DNA of 64,000 nt from Solenopsis invicta (Eukaryota; Arthropoda; Insecta; Hymenoptera; Formicidae). Positions 22,916-31,231 of this stretch are shown here, one piece after another (within the stretch, counting starts at the first letter, position 1; each line of letters starts with the position of its first letter). The position numbers and the translations under genes were made by a program. The notes below the pieces were generated by a model. That model was given only the letters and a program-made list of their open reading frames with translations, was not told the origin of the DNA and made no database searches. The stretch is taken from positions 21,148,501 through 21,212,500 of the forward strand of contig NC_052665.1 in NCBI RefSeq assembly GCF_016802725.1, in the 5' to 3' direction.

Positions 22916-23179
22916 TTATTTTCTATCATCCTTCAGTAACCATTCCTTGTCTTCCGGTCTCTGTCGATTAGATAATTTTTCATACTCATTCTTCACTCGG
23001 TCTATGACTGTTCGATATCCATCCTTTACACGGTCTTGAGTCTTTTCATAACGATCCTGAGCCGTGTGATATTTATCCGTCAACCGTTCTTGAACCGTCC
23101 GATTTTTATTTAAAAACCGTTCGAAATCATTCGTCAGTCGTTCGTACCCGTCTTTGCGACGTTCCTCTTTGCCACTCAT
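22916..23179 (-). CDS. Small coiled-coil Polinton protein
   Basis: 87 residues, very rich in charged residues, with heptad-like repetition (RLTNDFERFLNKN, TVQERLTDKYHTAQDRYEKTQDRVKDGYRTVIDRVKNEYEKL). Repeated DRY/DRVK phrases spaced 10-13 residues apart suggest a helical rod built by internal duplication. It has no signal peptide or membrane segment. It lies between integrase and the 371-residue gene in a tight leftward series, which is the main reason to accept it. Function unknown. Confidence 0.7.
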   Translation of the reverse strand: MSGKEERRKDGYERLTNDFERFLNKNRTVQERLTDKYHTAQDRYEKTQDRVKDGYRTVIDRVKNEYEKLSNRQRPEDKEWLLKDDRK

Positions 23180-23254
23180 TTTTTATTACAATGCTCGCAC
23201 GTCCTTCTCAAACAGAGTCAGTCTCTCGTCTGACTCCTTTCGCGGGTACACGAT

Positions 23255-24370
23255 TTAATTTATAATAATGCCGGCCTCACGAAGTTCCTCGATAATGGAC
23301 AGCATCTCGTTGCCATGGGCGTCGTTGCCCGCTCTATATGAAGCTTCGAGTAATCGTAATCGATCCACTAGCTCGTTGGGATCGTCCCAGTGTACGTAAT
23401 CGATCTTGTTATCGTTTAGTATCATAGCGCGAGGTATTCCCTTTCCGGATTTATTCTTTCTCTTTGGTGTAGATTCACTTGACATCAATGGCGCAATCAC
23501 GTATTTATACTTGTATCCTCTGTTGCCCCGTATTCGACTCTGCGCGGTGAAATTTTTTCTATGTACGTTTGTAGCCAACAATATGCTCTTGTACTTTTGC
23601 AAATCGTCCTCCTTATAGAGAACATCATCGGGCAATCTCTTAAAAATCAACTCATAAAGACCGGGTGTACCAACGTATCGCACGCCATCGATAATAATGT
23701 TATCATTGATGTCCACGTCAAACTTTTTATTACCAAGCATCATTTCGTCCCTGTCGAGACGAACGCCATATATGGTGTCTATACTTTTCTCGGATCCACC
23801 ACCGCTGAGAAACTCGCCGATGTACTTTTGACCAAGCGGACCCAAATGTTGCGACAACGTTTTTTGACCTTCCAACGTTTGCATTTGATGGTGAATAGTT
23901 GTTCCGAATGAATCGTCTGTGGTTTCGAAGACGTCCTCGAGAACCTTATTCGTTGATTTTGCCGCTCCAATCGTAGGTGTTTTCGTCGACGGTCCTGGCG
24001 ATTCTATCATTGTAGAATGAAGCACAGGTGAATCCAACGCGACGTTAGAACGTTTCCGTTCTCCCGATGGTAATTTTGAATATTTGTGAGATGCTCCATC
24101 ATCGTCGTCGTCGTCGTCGTCGTCGCTATCCCTGTGTTTTTTCTTAGTATGTTTCGACTTTTCCTCCTTGATATCCTTAACCTCTCTCTTAATCGGCTGG
24201 GATTCCTCGACAATCTGTTTCAGAGGTTCGACGATAGGCTTGAAACGTCTCTCCATCGCGATATCCTCCTCGATTTTACCGGTTTTTAGTGCGCGATGCT
24301 TCTTGCGGATAGCCTGGCTCGTCTTTTCAATTTCTTTCGCGAGTTTCTCGCGATTACGTATATTAGCCAT
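23255..24370 (-). CDS. Conserved-type Polinton protein with acidic run, function unknown
   Basis: 371 residues. The N-terminal ~110 residues are highly charged and probably helical, with a lysine patch (KHTKKKHRDS) next to an uninterrupted run of nine Asp and a Ser/Pro/Thr-rich linker. The C-terminal half looks globular (YGVRLDRDEMMLGNKKFDVD, GVRYVGTPGLYELIFKRLP, YKYKYVIAPL). I know proteins with this globular half recur in insect Polinton-like loci but cannot assign a function. It lies 33 nt from the ATPase stop in the same leftward series, so it is probably co-transcribed with it. The Asp run is a simple GAC/GAT repeat and may vary in length between copies. Confidence 0.82.
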   Translation of the reverse strand: MANIRNREKLAKEIEKTSQAIRKKHRALKTGKIEEDIAMERRFKPIVEPLKQIVEESQPIKREVKDIKEEKSKHTKKKHRDSDDDDDDDDDGASHKYSKLPSGERKRSNVALDSPVLHSTMIESPGPSTKTPTIGAAKSTNKVLEDVFETTDDSFGTTIHHQMQTLEGQKTLSQHLGPLGQKYIGEFLSGGGSEKSIDTIYGVRLDRDEMMLGNKKFDVDINDNIIIDGVRYVGTPGLYELIFKRLPDDVLYKEDDLQKYKSILLATNVHRKNFTAQSRIRGNRGYKYKYVIAPLMSSESTPKRKNKSGKGIPRAMILNDNKIDYVHWDDPNELVDRLRLLEASYRAGNDAHGNEMLSIIEELREAGIIIN

Positions 24371-24403
24371 GATGAACGTCTCTGTTCAAGGTATCGAGAA
24401 CAA

Positions 24404-25111
24404 CTAATCGTTTCGCGGTACCGCAAACTCGTTAAATCCTCTTCTGTATCGTCCATTAGTGAGCGAGCTATCCTTGTCTATCACTAGAAATCCGAATTCG
24501 CGCTGCCAACAATCACGGCACAATGAGCAAAATTCGTCGTACGACATGTCGGTGTTCACGTGGTCATTGTAAACGTGTCTCATGTTGGTACCATCCTGTT
24601 TAAACAGGATTAGGAGATTGGCATTATCGCGAATCAGATGTTTCGGTATCCTCGCGTACGTTTGACAAAGGTAAAAGCAGTCGACTGAAGAGTGGCGACC
24701 CATCGAAAAGTATTCTCTGATCGCATCTTGCTTATCGCACGCAACGTCGTCGAAGACGAAGATCGAATTCGGACGAGCCTCGATTGGCGGAACGACATCG
24801 CTATTATTTGAGAACGTAAAGTATCCAATTTCGTCGATCGATGTCAACAGATTTTCGAGATATCGATATTTTGGCTGCTGTAGCGACTTTGAATATACGT
24901 AAACATTCTCGAAACGTACACCGTGCGGACTCTCGAGCAGACTTATAAGAACGTTAGTCTTGCCGCACGAAGATGGGCCCGCAATTATGGCGCGGATGGT
25001 ACTCGGCAGCATTTCACCGTGTTTCCGCAACTGCGCGCTCTCCCCCATTATTCGCAATTTCTCGTCGCAGTTTGTGACGCGTATCGTACGCGATTGCCGC
25101 ACGAATTTCAT
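24404..25111 (-). CDS. ATP: Polinton packaging ATPase (FtsK/HerA type)
   Basis: 235 residues from the ATG at 25111. A longer in-frame start at 25288 exists, but its extra 59 residues are unlike the family and run towards the divergent rightward promoter. Walker A is AGPSSCGKTN and Walker B is NSIFVFDDVA. Between them is a YVYSKSLQQPKYRYLENLL segment, and QTYARIPKHLIRDNANLLILF resembles the sensor region of genome-packaging ATPases of adeno-like and giant-virus relatives. It would pump element DNA into a capsid. It is the first of four consecutive leftward genes. Confidence 0.92.
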   Translation of the reverse strand: MKFVRQSRTIRVTNCDEKLRIMGESAQLRKHGEMLPSTIRAIIAGPSSCGKTNVLISLLESPHGVRFENVYVYSKSLQQPKYRYLENLLTSIDEIGYFTFSNNSDVVPPIEARPNSIFVFDDVACDKQDAIREYFSMGRHSSVDCFYLCQTYARIPKHLIRDNANLLILFKQDGTNMRHVYNDHVNTDMSYDEFCSLCRDCWQREFGFLVIDKDSSLTNGRYRRGFNEFAVPRND

Positions 25112-25438
25112 GTTTACAACTAAACTCGCGTGGTACCTCGAGCACCTATATATAGACGCGCGAAACCTTGAAGCGCTCATTAGCGAAAAAATGTTTCTCG
25201 CGTTGTCATCTCCCTGCCATGTTCTTGATCTAAGCACTGAGCAGTTGGAGTATATACCGAAGATTGTACTTTTACGCGTGTGCGGCAACTACATCGATCA
25301 TCTTTGGCCAAGACTTCCGAAACATATACAGACGGATCCTGAGGTTGGAACGTAAAGTCGCTGCAACGAGCATCACAATCAGCCGTGGCAGCGGACGCAC
25401 ATTGACGGTCCCGCGCCGAGAATTAAGGACTGCGAGGA
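25112..25438. promoter_or_regulatory. Divergent intergenic region between leftward and rightward Polinton genes
   Basis: 327 bp between the ATPase start (minus) and the PLA2-protein start (plus). It is the only divergent gene junction in the element and so probably drives both the leftward replication set and the rightward virion set. TATATATAG at about 25147-25155 could be a TATA element. Open frames here have no recognisable domain. Confidence 0.45.
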
Positions 25439-26113
25439 ATGTCAGCGTCGAGCAAAGGCTGCATCGGAGGTCTGCTGAATCGAGCGATAAACGCGCTTCC
25501 TTTCGAATTACATATTCCCGGCTATCAGTTTTGCGGTCCGGGCACTCGGTTGAAGAAACGATTAGCTAGAGGCGACAGAGGCGTAAATCCATTGGACGCA
25601 GCGTGCCGCGAACACGATATTGCATACTCTCTTAGCGACGAACTCGTCGATAGACACGCAGCGGATAAGGTGCTCGCCGATAAAGCGCTGGGACGCGTCA
25701 TCGCAGGAGATTCGACTATCGGCGAAAAAGCCGCCGCTGCAGCCGTTTGGACAGCGATGAAGGCCAAGACCAAGATCGGCATGGGTATGAAGGCGAAAAA
25801 GAGGAAAACAACGACAAAGAAAAAACGAATACTTCCGTCGGCGAAGCGAGGCGGTATGTTACCGATCCTGCCAATCTTGGGCGCGATTGGATCATTAGTC
25901 GGAGGAGCAGCCGGTGTAGCGAAAGCGATAAACGCCAACAAAGCCGTGCGACGCCAGCTCGAGGAGCTGCAACGCCACAATCGCGCGATGGAACAGGGTC
26001 GCGGTCTACATTTAGCTCCATATAAAGACGGACGAGGATTGTACCTGGGCCCATATAACGGTGGACGAGGTTTATCAGCGAAGAAGAAAAAAAAAACGCC
26101 GAAAAGACGATAA
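25439..26113 (+). CDS. Polinton virion protein with parvovirus-like phospholipase A2 domain
   Basis: 224 residues. Residues ~25-65 carry a secreted-type PLA2 signature: a calcium loop (YQFCGPGT), then NPLDAACREHDIAY with the His-Asp pair of the active site. This is the arrangement of the PLA2 domain of parvoviral VP1. A lysine-rich segment (KAKKRKTTTKKKR) follows, then a hydrophobic, glycine-rich helix (LPILPILGAIGSLVGGAAG) like membrane-active minor capsid proteins. The tail has three GRGL repeats and ends in KKKKKTPKRR. It may breach a membrane during entry and bind DNA. Its stop is 2 nt before the protease ATG. Confidence 0.85.
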   Translation: MSASSKGCIGGLLNRAINALPFELHIPGYQFCGPGTRLKKRLARGDRGVNPLDAACREHDIAYSLSDELVDRHAADKVLADKALGRVIAGDSTIGEKAAAAAVWTAMKAKTKIGMGMKAKKRKTTTKKKRILPSAKRGGMLPILPILGAIGSLVGGAAGVAKAINANKAVRRQLEELQRHNRAMEQGRGLHLAPYKDGRGLYLGPYNGGRGLSAKKKKKTPKRR

Positions 26114-26115
26114 GA

Positions 26116-26478
26116 ATGCCCACAGGCGTGACTACTGACGTGCAGTTGAAACAACTGGCGAGACGTATGCGCATACCGTATTTTAGAGGTGTTTTCATGC
26201 TCGATGCTTTACCGTCGAATGGCGTGCGTTTAAACGAGAGCGCCATCGTTAATCTAGACAATACCACGGGGTCTGGTACTCATTGGGTAGCGTTTGCAAA
26301 GAGGAGCAACCGCGTCAAATATTTCGATAGTTTTGGCAATCTGCGACCACCTCGAGATCTCGTGCGTTATTTCGGAAACAATGTTACGATTGAGTACAAC
26401 CGAACGCCCTATCAGACATACGCTCAGAACTTCTGTGGGCAAATGTGCTTGCGTTTTCTTCAAAGAGTAAAATTTTAA
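26116..26478 (+). CDS. PRO: Adenain-like cysteine protease
   Basis: 120 residues. The adenovirus-protease family pattern is visible: GTHWVAF (catalytic His), KYFDSFGN (acidic partner) and QNFCGQMCLRFL (Gln for the oxyanion hole, then Cys). The enzyme would process capsid proteins during virion maturation. Its ATG follows the upstream stop after two nucleotides (TAA GA ATG), so it is probably translated from a shared transcript or by reinitiation. The length matches short Polinton proteases. No lesions are seen. Confidence 0.9.
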   Translation: MPTGVTTDVQLKQLARRMRIPYFRGVFMLDALPSNGVRLNESAIVNLDNTTGSGTHWVAFAKRSNRVKYFDSFGNLRPPRDLVRYFGNNVTIEYNRTPYQTYAQNFCGQMCLRFLQRVKF

Positions 26479-26532
26479 AAAGATCGACGTGGTGCCGCAG
26501 ACTCTCAGTGTAAGTCGAGCGCTTTCTCCGTC

Positions 26533-27309
26533 ATGTCGTTGACACTAACGCTCAGCGGAACGAGCAGCGTTCTCGCTGCAAATTATTCACCGCCAATAGA
26601 TTTGACCGATGGAGACTATGAGCTCGGTCTGACGCTCTTCGAGACTTATCACACGATACCCAACGTGAGCGCCTCCAACAATAAGTTCTATTTCGGCAAG
26701 GACGACACGGAACTAACGATACCCGAAGGATCGTATGAAATACCGGCCATAAACGAATATTTGAAACGTGCAATTTCGCAGAGACGTCCACGACGCGATG
26801 CACCCAATGCGGATGGCAAGATTGTCGATGCCACTGTCCGCGGCAACAACGACGATGTGGACGAGGAAGCAGCGTTCCCGATAGTGATTCGCGCAAACCA
26901 TAACACGATGCGGTGCGAGATTAAATGTGCCTACAGAATAAACTTTAGCAAACCAAATAACATTGGATCGCTGCTGGGATTCTCATCGATGCGTATACTG
27001 AGACCGCGAAGATGGCACGAATCGGACGTGTCGATAAACATCATGAATGTGAACATTATACGCATAGAATGCAACTTGACCGCGGGAGCTTACAGCAATG
27101 ATGCGCGAGTGCACACGATCCACGAATTTTCACCGAGCGTCGCGCCGGGATATAAAGTCAGTGAAAAACCTTCTCAAGTCATTTACTTGCCAGTGCTCAT
27201 ACGGAGCGTTAGTGACATCACCGTACGCGTTGTCGATCAAAACGGACGATTACTGGACTTTCGCGGGGAGGAAATCACAGTTAGGCTGCACGTTCGAAGG
27301 CGTGTGTGA
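26533..27309 (+). CDS. Polinton minor capsid (penton-type) protein
   Basis: 258 residues, mostly beta-strand by inspection, opening MSLTLTLSGTSSVLAANYSPPIDL and containing YELGLTLFETYHTIPN and NNIGSLLGFSSM. These features and its position directly before the major capsid gene match the single-jelly-roll minor capsid protein of Polintons. It would form the pentameric vertices. Its TGA stop overlaps the ATG of a small reading frame (TGATG at 27307-27311). Confidence 0.82.
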   Translation: MSLTLTLSGTSSVLAANYSPPIDLTDGDYELGLTLFETYHTIPNVSASNNKFYFGKDDTELTIPEGSYEIPAINEYLKRAISQRRPRRDAPNADGKIVDATVRGNNDDVDEEAAFPIVIRANHNTMRCEIKCAYRINFSKPNNIGSLLGFSSMRILRPRRWHESDVSINIMNVNIIRIECNLTAGAYSNDARVHTIHEFSPSVAPGYKVSEKPSQVIYLPVLIRSVSDITVRVVDQNGRLLDFRGEEITVRLHVRRRV

Positions 27310-27464
27310 TGCTGGTAATAAACGGAGCCGAGCGAGCGCAGAGAGCATCATTTACCGGGCAATCGACTTTATCGGTCAATAATAGATTAGCTGAGAAGAA
27401 AAAGCTCAGCGCATCAAATGTTAAATTTTTGCAATCACTGGGATTCGCGGTACGAAAATCTTAA
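27309..27464 (+). CDS. 51-residue Polinton small protein between the capsid genes
   Basis: The ATG at 27309 overlaps the minor-capsid stop in TGATG, and the TAA at 27462-27464 is followed after one nucleotide by the ATG of the major capsid gene. The peptide is basic, with a middle EKKKLSASNVKFLQSLGFAV stretch that resembles short C-terminal phrases I associate with insect Polinton small proteins. It has no membrane segment. The fully packed arrangement suggests a translated cistron, perhaps by termination-reinitiation. Being short, it is easily missed by length cut-offs. It could be a cement, scaffold or minor virion peptide; this is inference. Confidence 0.65.
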   Translation: MLVINGAERAQRASFTGQSTLSVNNRLAEKKKLSASNVKFLQSLGFAVRKS

Positions 27465-27465
27465 A

Positions 27466-28674
27466 ATGACTGATATTCTAAACGTCAGAGACGAGCCGAT
27501 CTTTGACGATCGCATCGTCAAGATTGAAACCCACGCTTATTCGCCGTATGCAAACACAACGTACGGGCACAGCGATGAGATAAGAATACCCATACAACAA
27601 CAAGATTTGTATACATTGCCGTACGAGAGTTTCCTATACGTCGAGGGGAGAATTACGAAACAGAATAGACCTGAAGGGGCCAGCGGTGACGTGGTATTGG
27701 GAAACAATTGCGTGGCTTTTATGTTCGACGAGATAAGATACGAGTTGAACGGCGTCGAAATTGATCGTAATAGAAACGTGGGCATAACCAGCACGCTGAA
27801 AAACTATGTAACGCTGTCATCCGACAAAAGCGTGATTCTGCGAAATGCCGGCTGGGAAACGCAGATGACTACCGCTGACGGGTATTTCAATTTCTGTGTC
27901 CCGCTCTACGTGTTGTTGGGATTCTGCGAAGATTATAAACGCATAGTGATCAATGCTCGTCACGAGTTGATCTTGATACGAGCGCGCAACGATAACAATT
28001 GTCTGAAGGGTAATTCGGCGTTGGAGCCCTTTCTCGAGTTGTTTAAAATTCAGTGGCGAATGCCGCATGTGCTCTTGAGTGATATAAATAAACTTTCGAT
28101 GCTGCGCACTTTGGAGAGCGGACGATATCTCAGCATGGCTTTTCGCTCGTGGGATCTTTACGAGTATCCACTATTGCAACGCACTACCAAGCATTCGTGG
28201 GCAATCAAGACCGCTACTCAGCTCGAGAAGCCGCGATACGTCATTTTCGCTATGCAAACCGGCCGAAAAAATAACATGTCTGAGGACACGAGCCGATTCG
28301 ACCATTGCAATTTGACCAACGTGAAACTTTATCTGAATTCTGAATCTTATCCCTACATCGAAATGGATCTTGATTTTGCCAAAAACAAATGGGCTATTCT
28401 ATACGAGATGTACGCGCGTTTCTGTAAAACCTACCTCGGATACGAGTATCTCGAGCCGAATCTCACCGTCACCAACTTTCTAAACAGAGGTCCGTTCGTA
28501 ATAATTGATTGCAGTCGGCAAGTTGAATCGATTAAGAGCGCAACCGTTGACGTGCGAATAGAATTCGAAACTAAAGATAACGTGCCGGAGAACACCGGCG
28601 CGTATGCACTCATAATACACGATCGCGTGATTCAATATAACCCGTTGACAAACATTGTGCGCAAAATCACCTAA
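27466..28674 (+). CDS. MCP: Polinton major capsid protein (double jelly-roll)
   Basis: 402 residues from the ATG at 27466. An upstream in-frame ATG at 27418 adds 16 residues but overlaps the small reading frame, so I prefer 27466. Recognisable capsid phrases are TYGHSDEIRIPIQQQDLYTL, SFLYVEGRI, FDEIRYELNGVEID and GITSTLKNYVTLS, followed by a second beta-rich half ending INYGPLTNIVRKIT-like (YNPLTNIVRKIT). This is the Polinton double jelly-roll capsid protein, related to those of adeno-like and other large DNA viruses. It is intact and follows the small cistron by one nucleotide. Confidence 0.93.
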   Translation: MTDILNVRDEPIFDDRIVKIETHAYSPYANTTYGHSDEIRIPIQQQDLYTLPYESFLYVEGRITKQNRPEGASGDVVLGNNCVAFMFDEIRYELNGVEIDRNRNVGITSTLKNYVTLSSDKSVILRNAGWETQMTTADGYFNFCVPLYVLLGFCEDYKRIVINARHELILIRARNDNNCLKGNSALEPFLELFKIQWRMPHVLLSDINKLSMLRTLESGRYLSMAFRSWDLYEYPLLQRTTKHSWAIKTATQLEKPRYVIFAMQTGRKNNMSEDTSRFDHCNLTNVKLYLNSESYPYIEMDLDFAKNKWAILYEMYARFCKTYLGYEYLEPNLTVTNFLNRGPFVIIDCSRQVESIKSATVDVRIEFETKDNVPENTGAYALIIHDRVIQYNPLTNIVRKIT

Positions 28675-28681
28675 TTCTGCG

Positions 28682-28689
28682 CATATATA

Positions 28690-28745
<56 letters not shown>

Positions 28746-28750
28746 CGATA
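28682..28750. repeat. (TA)n microsatellite
   Basis: About 65 bp of alternating TA between the major capsid gene and the next rightward gene. It could act as an AT-rich terminator/promoter spacer. Confidence 0.9.
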
Positions 28751-28757
28751 TATCGAC

Positions 28758-29312
28758 ATGAACCACAGTCTTCGTTTCGACCGCGACATGTCCGTGCCGA
28801 CGTTCGTGGATCTGCAAGGTTTCCCCCTTGGACGATTAAGAGGTTTCATCGTAAAAGAATTTGCGGCGTTAAGAGGGGGAAACGTTCTCGCGCATTATAT
28901 CTTTGACAGTCCCCAGCCATGGGATTGGTTGATGAAATCCGAAAGATCCTGTGCTTCCTGGCTCACTGCCTGTCATCATGGACTAAGATGGGGCACCGAC
29001 GGAGTGGTTCCGTATCGGAAAGCGAGACAAGTGATTACGACTGCAGTACTGGGTGCTGAAAATCCTGACGACAAGGAGATTGTGTACGTCAAAGGGCACG
29101 AGAAACGAGAATGGCTGGGAGAATTACTTCTGGACAGTCGACGAGAATACGCATACATCGAGAGCCTGGATGTGGATTACGAAGACATGGATAATTTAAA
29201 TAATCTAGATGATGCTAATACTTTTCAATGTGGACAACACCGTACGAATAGACATTGTGCTTTACAAAATGTATTCAAACTTTTCAATTGGTGGACACAA
29301 TTACATGAATAA
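28758..29312 (+). CDS. Polinton right-arm protein, possible exonuclease-like fold
   Basis: 184 residues. The ATG at 28758 or the one at 28788 (MSVPTFVDLQGF) could be used. Landmarks are FVDLQGFPLGRLRGFIVKEFAAL, HYIFDSP, TACHHGLRW, YVKGHEKREWLGELL and a C-terminal RHCALQNVFKLFNWW. The strand-acid-strand opening and the later conserved His/Cys resemble DEDD-type exonuclease or RNase-H-like folds in outline, but the expected DxE is DLQ here, so catalysis is doubtful. I recognise the family as recurring in insect mobile DNA without a settled function. It is the last closely packed rightward gene, 83 bp after the capsid gene. Confidence 0.7.
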   Translation: MNHSLRFDRDMSVPTFVDLQGFPLGRLRGFIVKEFAALRGGNVLAHYIFDSPQPWDWLMKSERSCASWLTACHHGLRWGTDGVVPYRKARQVITTAVLGAENPDDKEIVYVKGHEKREWLGELLLDSRREYAYIESLDVDYEDMDNLNNLDDANTFQCGQHRTNRHCALQNVFKLFNWWTQLHE

Positions 29313-29519
29313 ACATATGTAATATACGTTTTCTTTTTTTTTATTCCTTTCCCTCCATTACATCGACGTTTTTCTCTATTACATCGACGTTTCTTCAACG
29401 TTTTTTCATGTTTCATTTAGCGTTTCACGTATACCATGCACGTTATGTATAACGTTTTGTTCTTGTACAACGTTGTCGCGAAAACGTGATACCGACGATG
29501 ATGATGTAATTATTGGAAA

Positions 29520-29820
29520 GAGTGGGGAAACTATCCCCTCTCCTATACAAAAGATTCAGAAGAATAAACGTGTCGAGACATGTTCAAGGCTACCGATGAA
29601 ATTGTTGGAGTGGGGGGAAACTATCCCCTCTCCTATACAAAAATGCAGAAGAATAAACGTGTCGAGACATGTACAAGGCTACCGATGAAATTGTTGGAGT
29701 GGGGGAAACTATCCCCTCTCCTATACAAAAATGCTGAAGAATAAACGTGTCGAGACATGTTCAAGGCTACCGATGAAATTGTTGAAGAGAGTGGGGGAAG
29801 TTATCCCCTCTCCATCTATA
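29520..29820 (+). repeat. ~90-bp tandem repeats carrying a conserved hairpin
   Basis: Three and a half units with CTATCCCCTCTCCTATACAA at 29531, 29621 and 29709 and a variant at 29801. Each unit contains GGGGAAACTATCCCC, a 5-bp stem with 5-nt loop, extendable across one mismatch by GAG/CTC, followed by AGAATAAACGTGTCGAGACATG, which itself holds TGTCGAGACA, a perfect palindrome. The units lie between two Polinton genes and are not coding. Confidence 0.88.
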
Positions 29821-29926
29821 CGTTTCCAATACAACATTAATAACTGCAAACATCACTATTTGGCGATCAGTATTGCATCAGTCGCTCGTTTGAACAGTTT
29901 TTGACATCGCTCTTGAAATACATACA

Positions 29927-30626
29927 ATGGCAAACTATTACGTTCCAACCGAGGCGCGTGAAAAGTAAGTATTCTTTTGTTATACGATATAAAGACTTTA
30001 CATTTTATTCATTTATTTCACTCGTATCCGTTTCTTTTTTCAGAGCGTCTTCGAATATACGATATACGCCACGTATACTGGGCAGAAGGTTTGCGCTAAC
30101 ATCAACTTCCTACAAATGGATTGATGAAGCGATCAACGTGGGATCTGTTTCCTGCTCCGTGGAGATATCGCTCGGCGATACACGCGGCAACCGGATTGTC
30201 CTACCATACAGAACGTGGAGAGCTCTGTTAGATAAACGTGCGGATTTCGAGCGATTCGTCCAGTCAACCGAAGCACCATCGTTACCGATTCATCACCTTA
30301 CCGTACAACTCGTGAAATTGCGTGATGAAAGTATTGTTAAGTTATCTTTACTCGATGCATGTATTTACCTCAAGCCTACAACCATGCTCTTCATGTTTGA
30401 ACTAGAGCACTGTGTGGAGCATGTATATTATACGCTGCATCAGAGCATTGCAACTGCGACTGAGAAATTTAAATATTTTGTAACGTTTTTGCGTCAAAAC
30501 TTTGCCATGAACAAACCAGACGCGACAGAATTATTGCGCAAATCTTACGATAAGAGTTCGCAAATTGAGTGTGAATTAATAGTCTACGCTATTGATACTA
30601 TTATATACGACACATTAACTACTTAA
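29927..30626 (+). CDS. Spliced Polinton right-arm gene, function unknown
   Basis: A 38-nt first exon (29927-29964, MANYYVPTEARE...) precedes a 79-bp intron with GTAAGT donor (29965) and a TTTCTTTTTTCAG acceptor ending at 30043. Exon 2 runs 30044-30626. Splicing gives about 206 residues in frame. The product has no membrane segment or known motif that I recognise. Phrases include TSYKWIDEAINVGSVSCSVEISLGD, HHLTVQLVKLRDESIVKLSL and YFVTFLRQNFAMN. It is bracketed by the hairpin repeats and the right subterminal region. A longer unspliced frame from 29901 is possible but contains intron-like AT-rich sequence. AATAAA at 30659 could end the transcript. Confidence 0.72.
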
Positions 30627-31231
30627 TAGAATGATTGTACACATTGTATTACATACTCAATAAAAAATGTGAAATGTATAAAAAAGAGTTTATCTCGTTA
30701 TAAACCTTTCCCATGTTATAACGTATATTAGTTTTACAAGTTGCGTTTAGTCTCTTATAGAATAGCCTTGACAGTGATTGCGTCACGCGAACGATAACAT
30801 TCCACAGGGGAAGAATCGAGCATTGTCAAGGCCTGAGAGCTGCATCGGCAAATATAACTTGCATAAAGAATATTCTGTATCTCTCGAATGGTAGGCTAGA
30901 AAATTACGAGACTTGAAAAATTATACGAATTGGAATACTGTCTTCCAATTGGTTCCAGAAAAAATAACGAAAATTAGGTAGAAAAATAAAACAATTAATA
31001 TAATATAATATAATTGCAAGCATAGAGTAGCGGCGTTTGCTTCACCTACAATGTAATCATATATCGTTTGTCTTCGATGTAATCGTATACCTTTGTGATT
31101 AGCCGCCGTCAAAATATGCGATGCGACGGAGGATGCTGTCGCTGAGCGAGCCCTTCGTCAGTCGAAATTATACCGTCGCGCAATTAAAAAGCGTACGATC
31201 GTGTCGCGAAAAAAATAATTGAACGGTTATA
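30627..31231. repeat. Polinton right subterminal region
   Basis: Noncoding apart from the downstream gene's leader. Segments 30831-30995 and 31065-31125 are inverted copies of the left subterminal blocks (e.g. GAGCTGCATCGGCAAATATA and TTAGCCGCCGTCAAAATA). Confidence 0.7.

Noticed and set aside
24960..25288. Longer ATPase start at 25288
   Set aside because: The added 59 residues have no family-like content and would run through the divergent promoter.
25112..25438. Plus-strand frame overlapping the ATPase start and reaching 25355
   Set aside because: Overlaps the conserved ATPase gene for half its length and ends in promoter-like DNA; no domain recognised.
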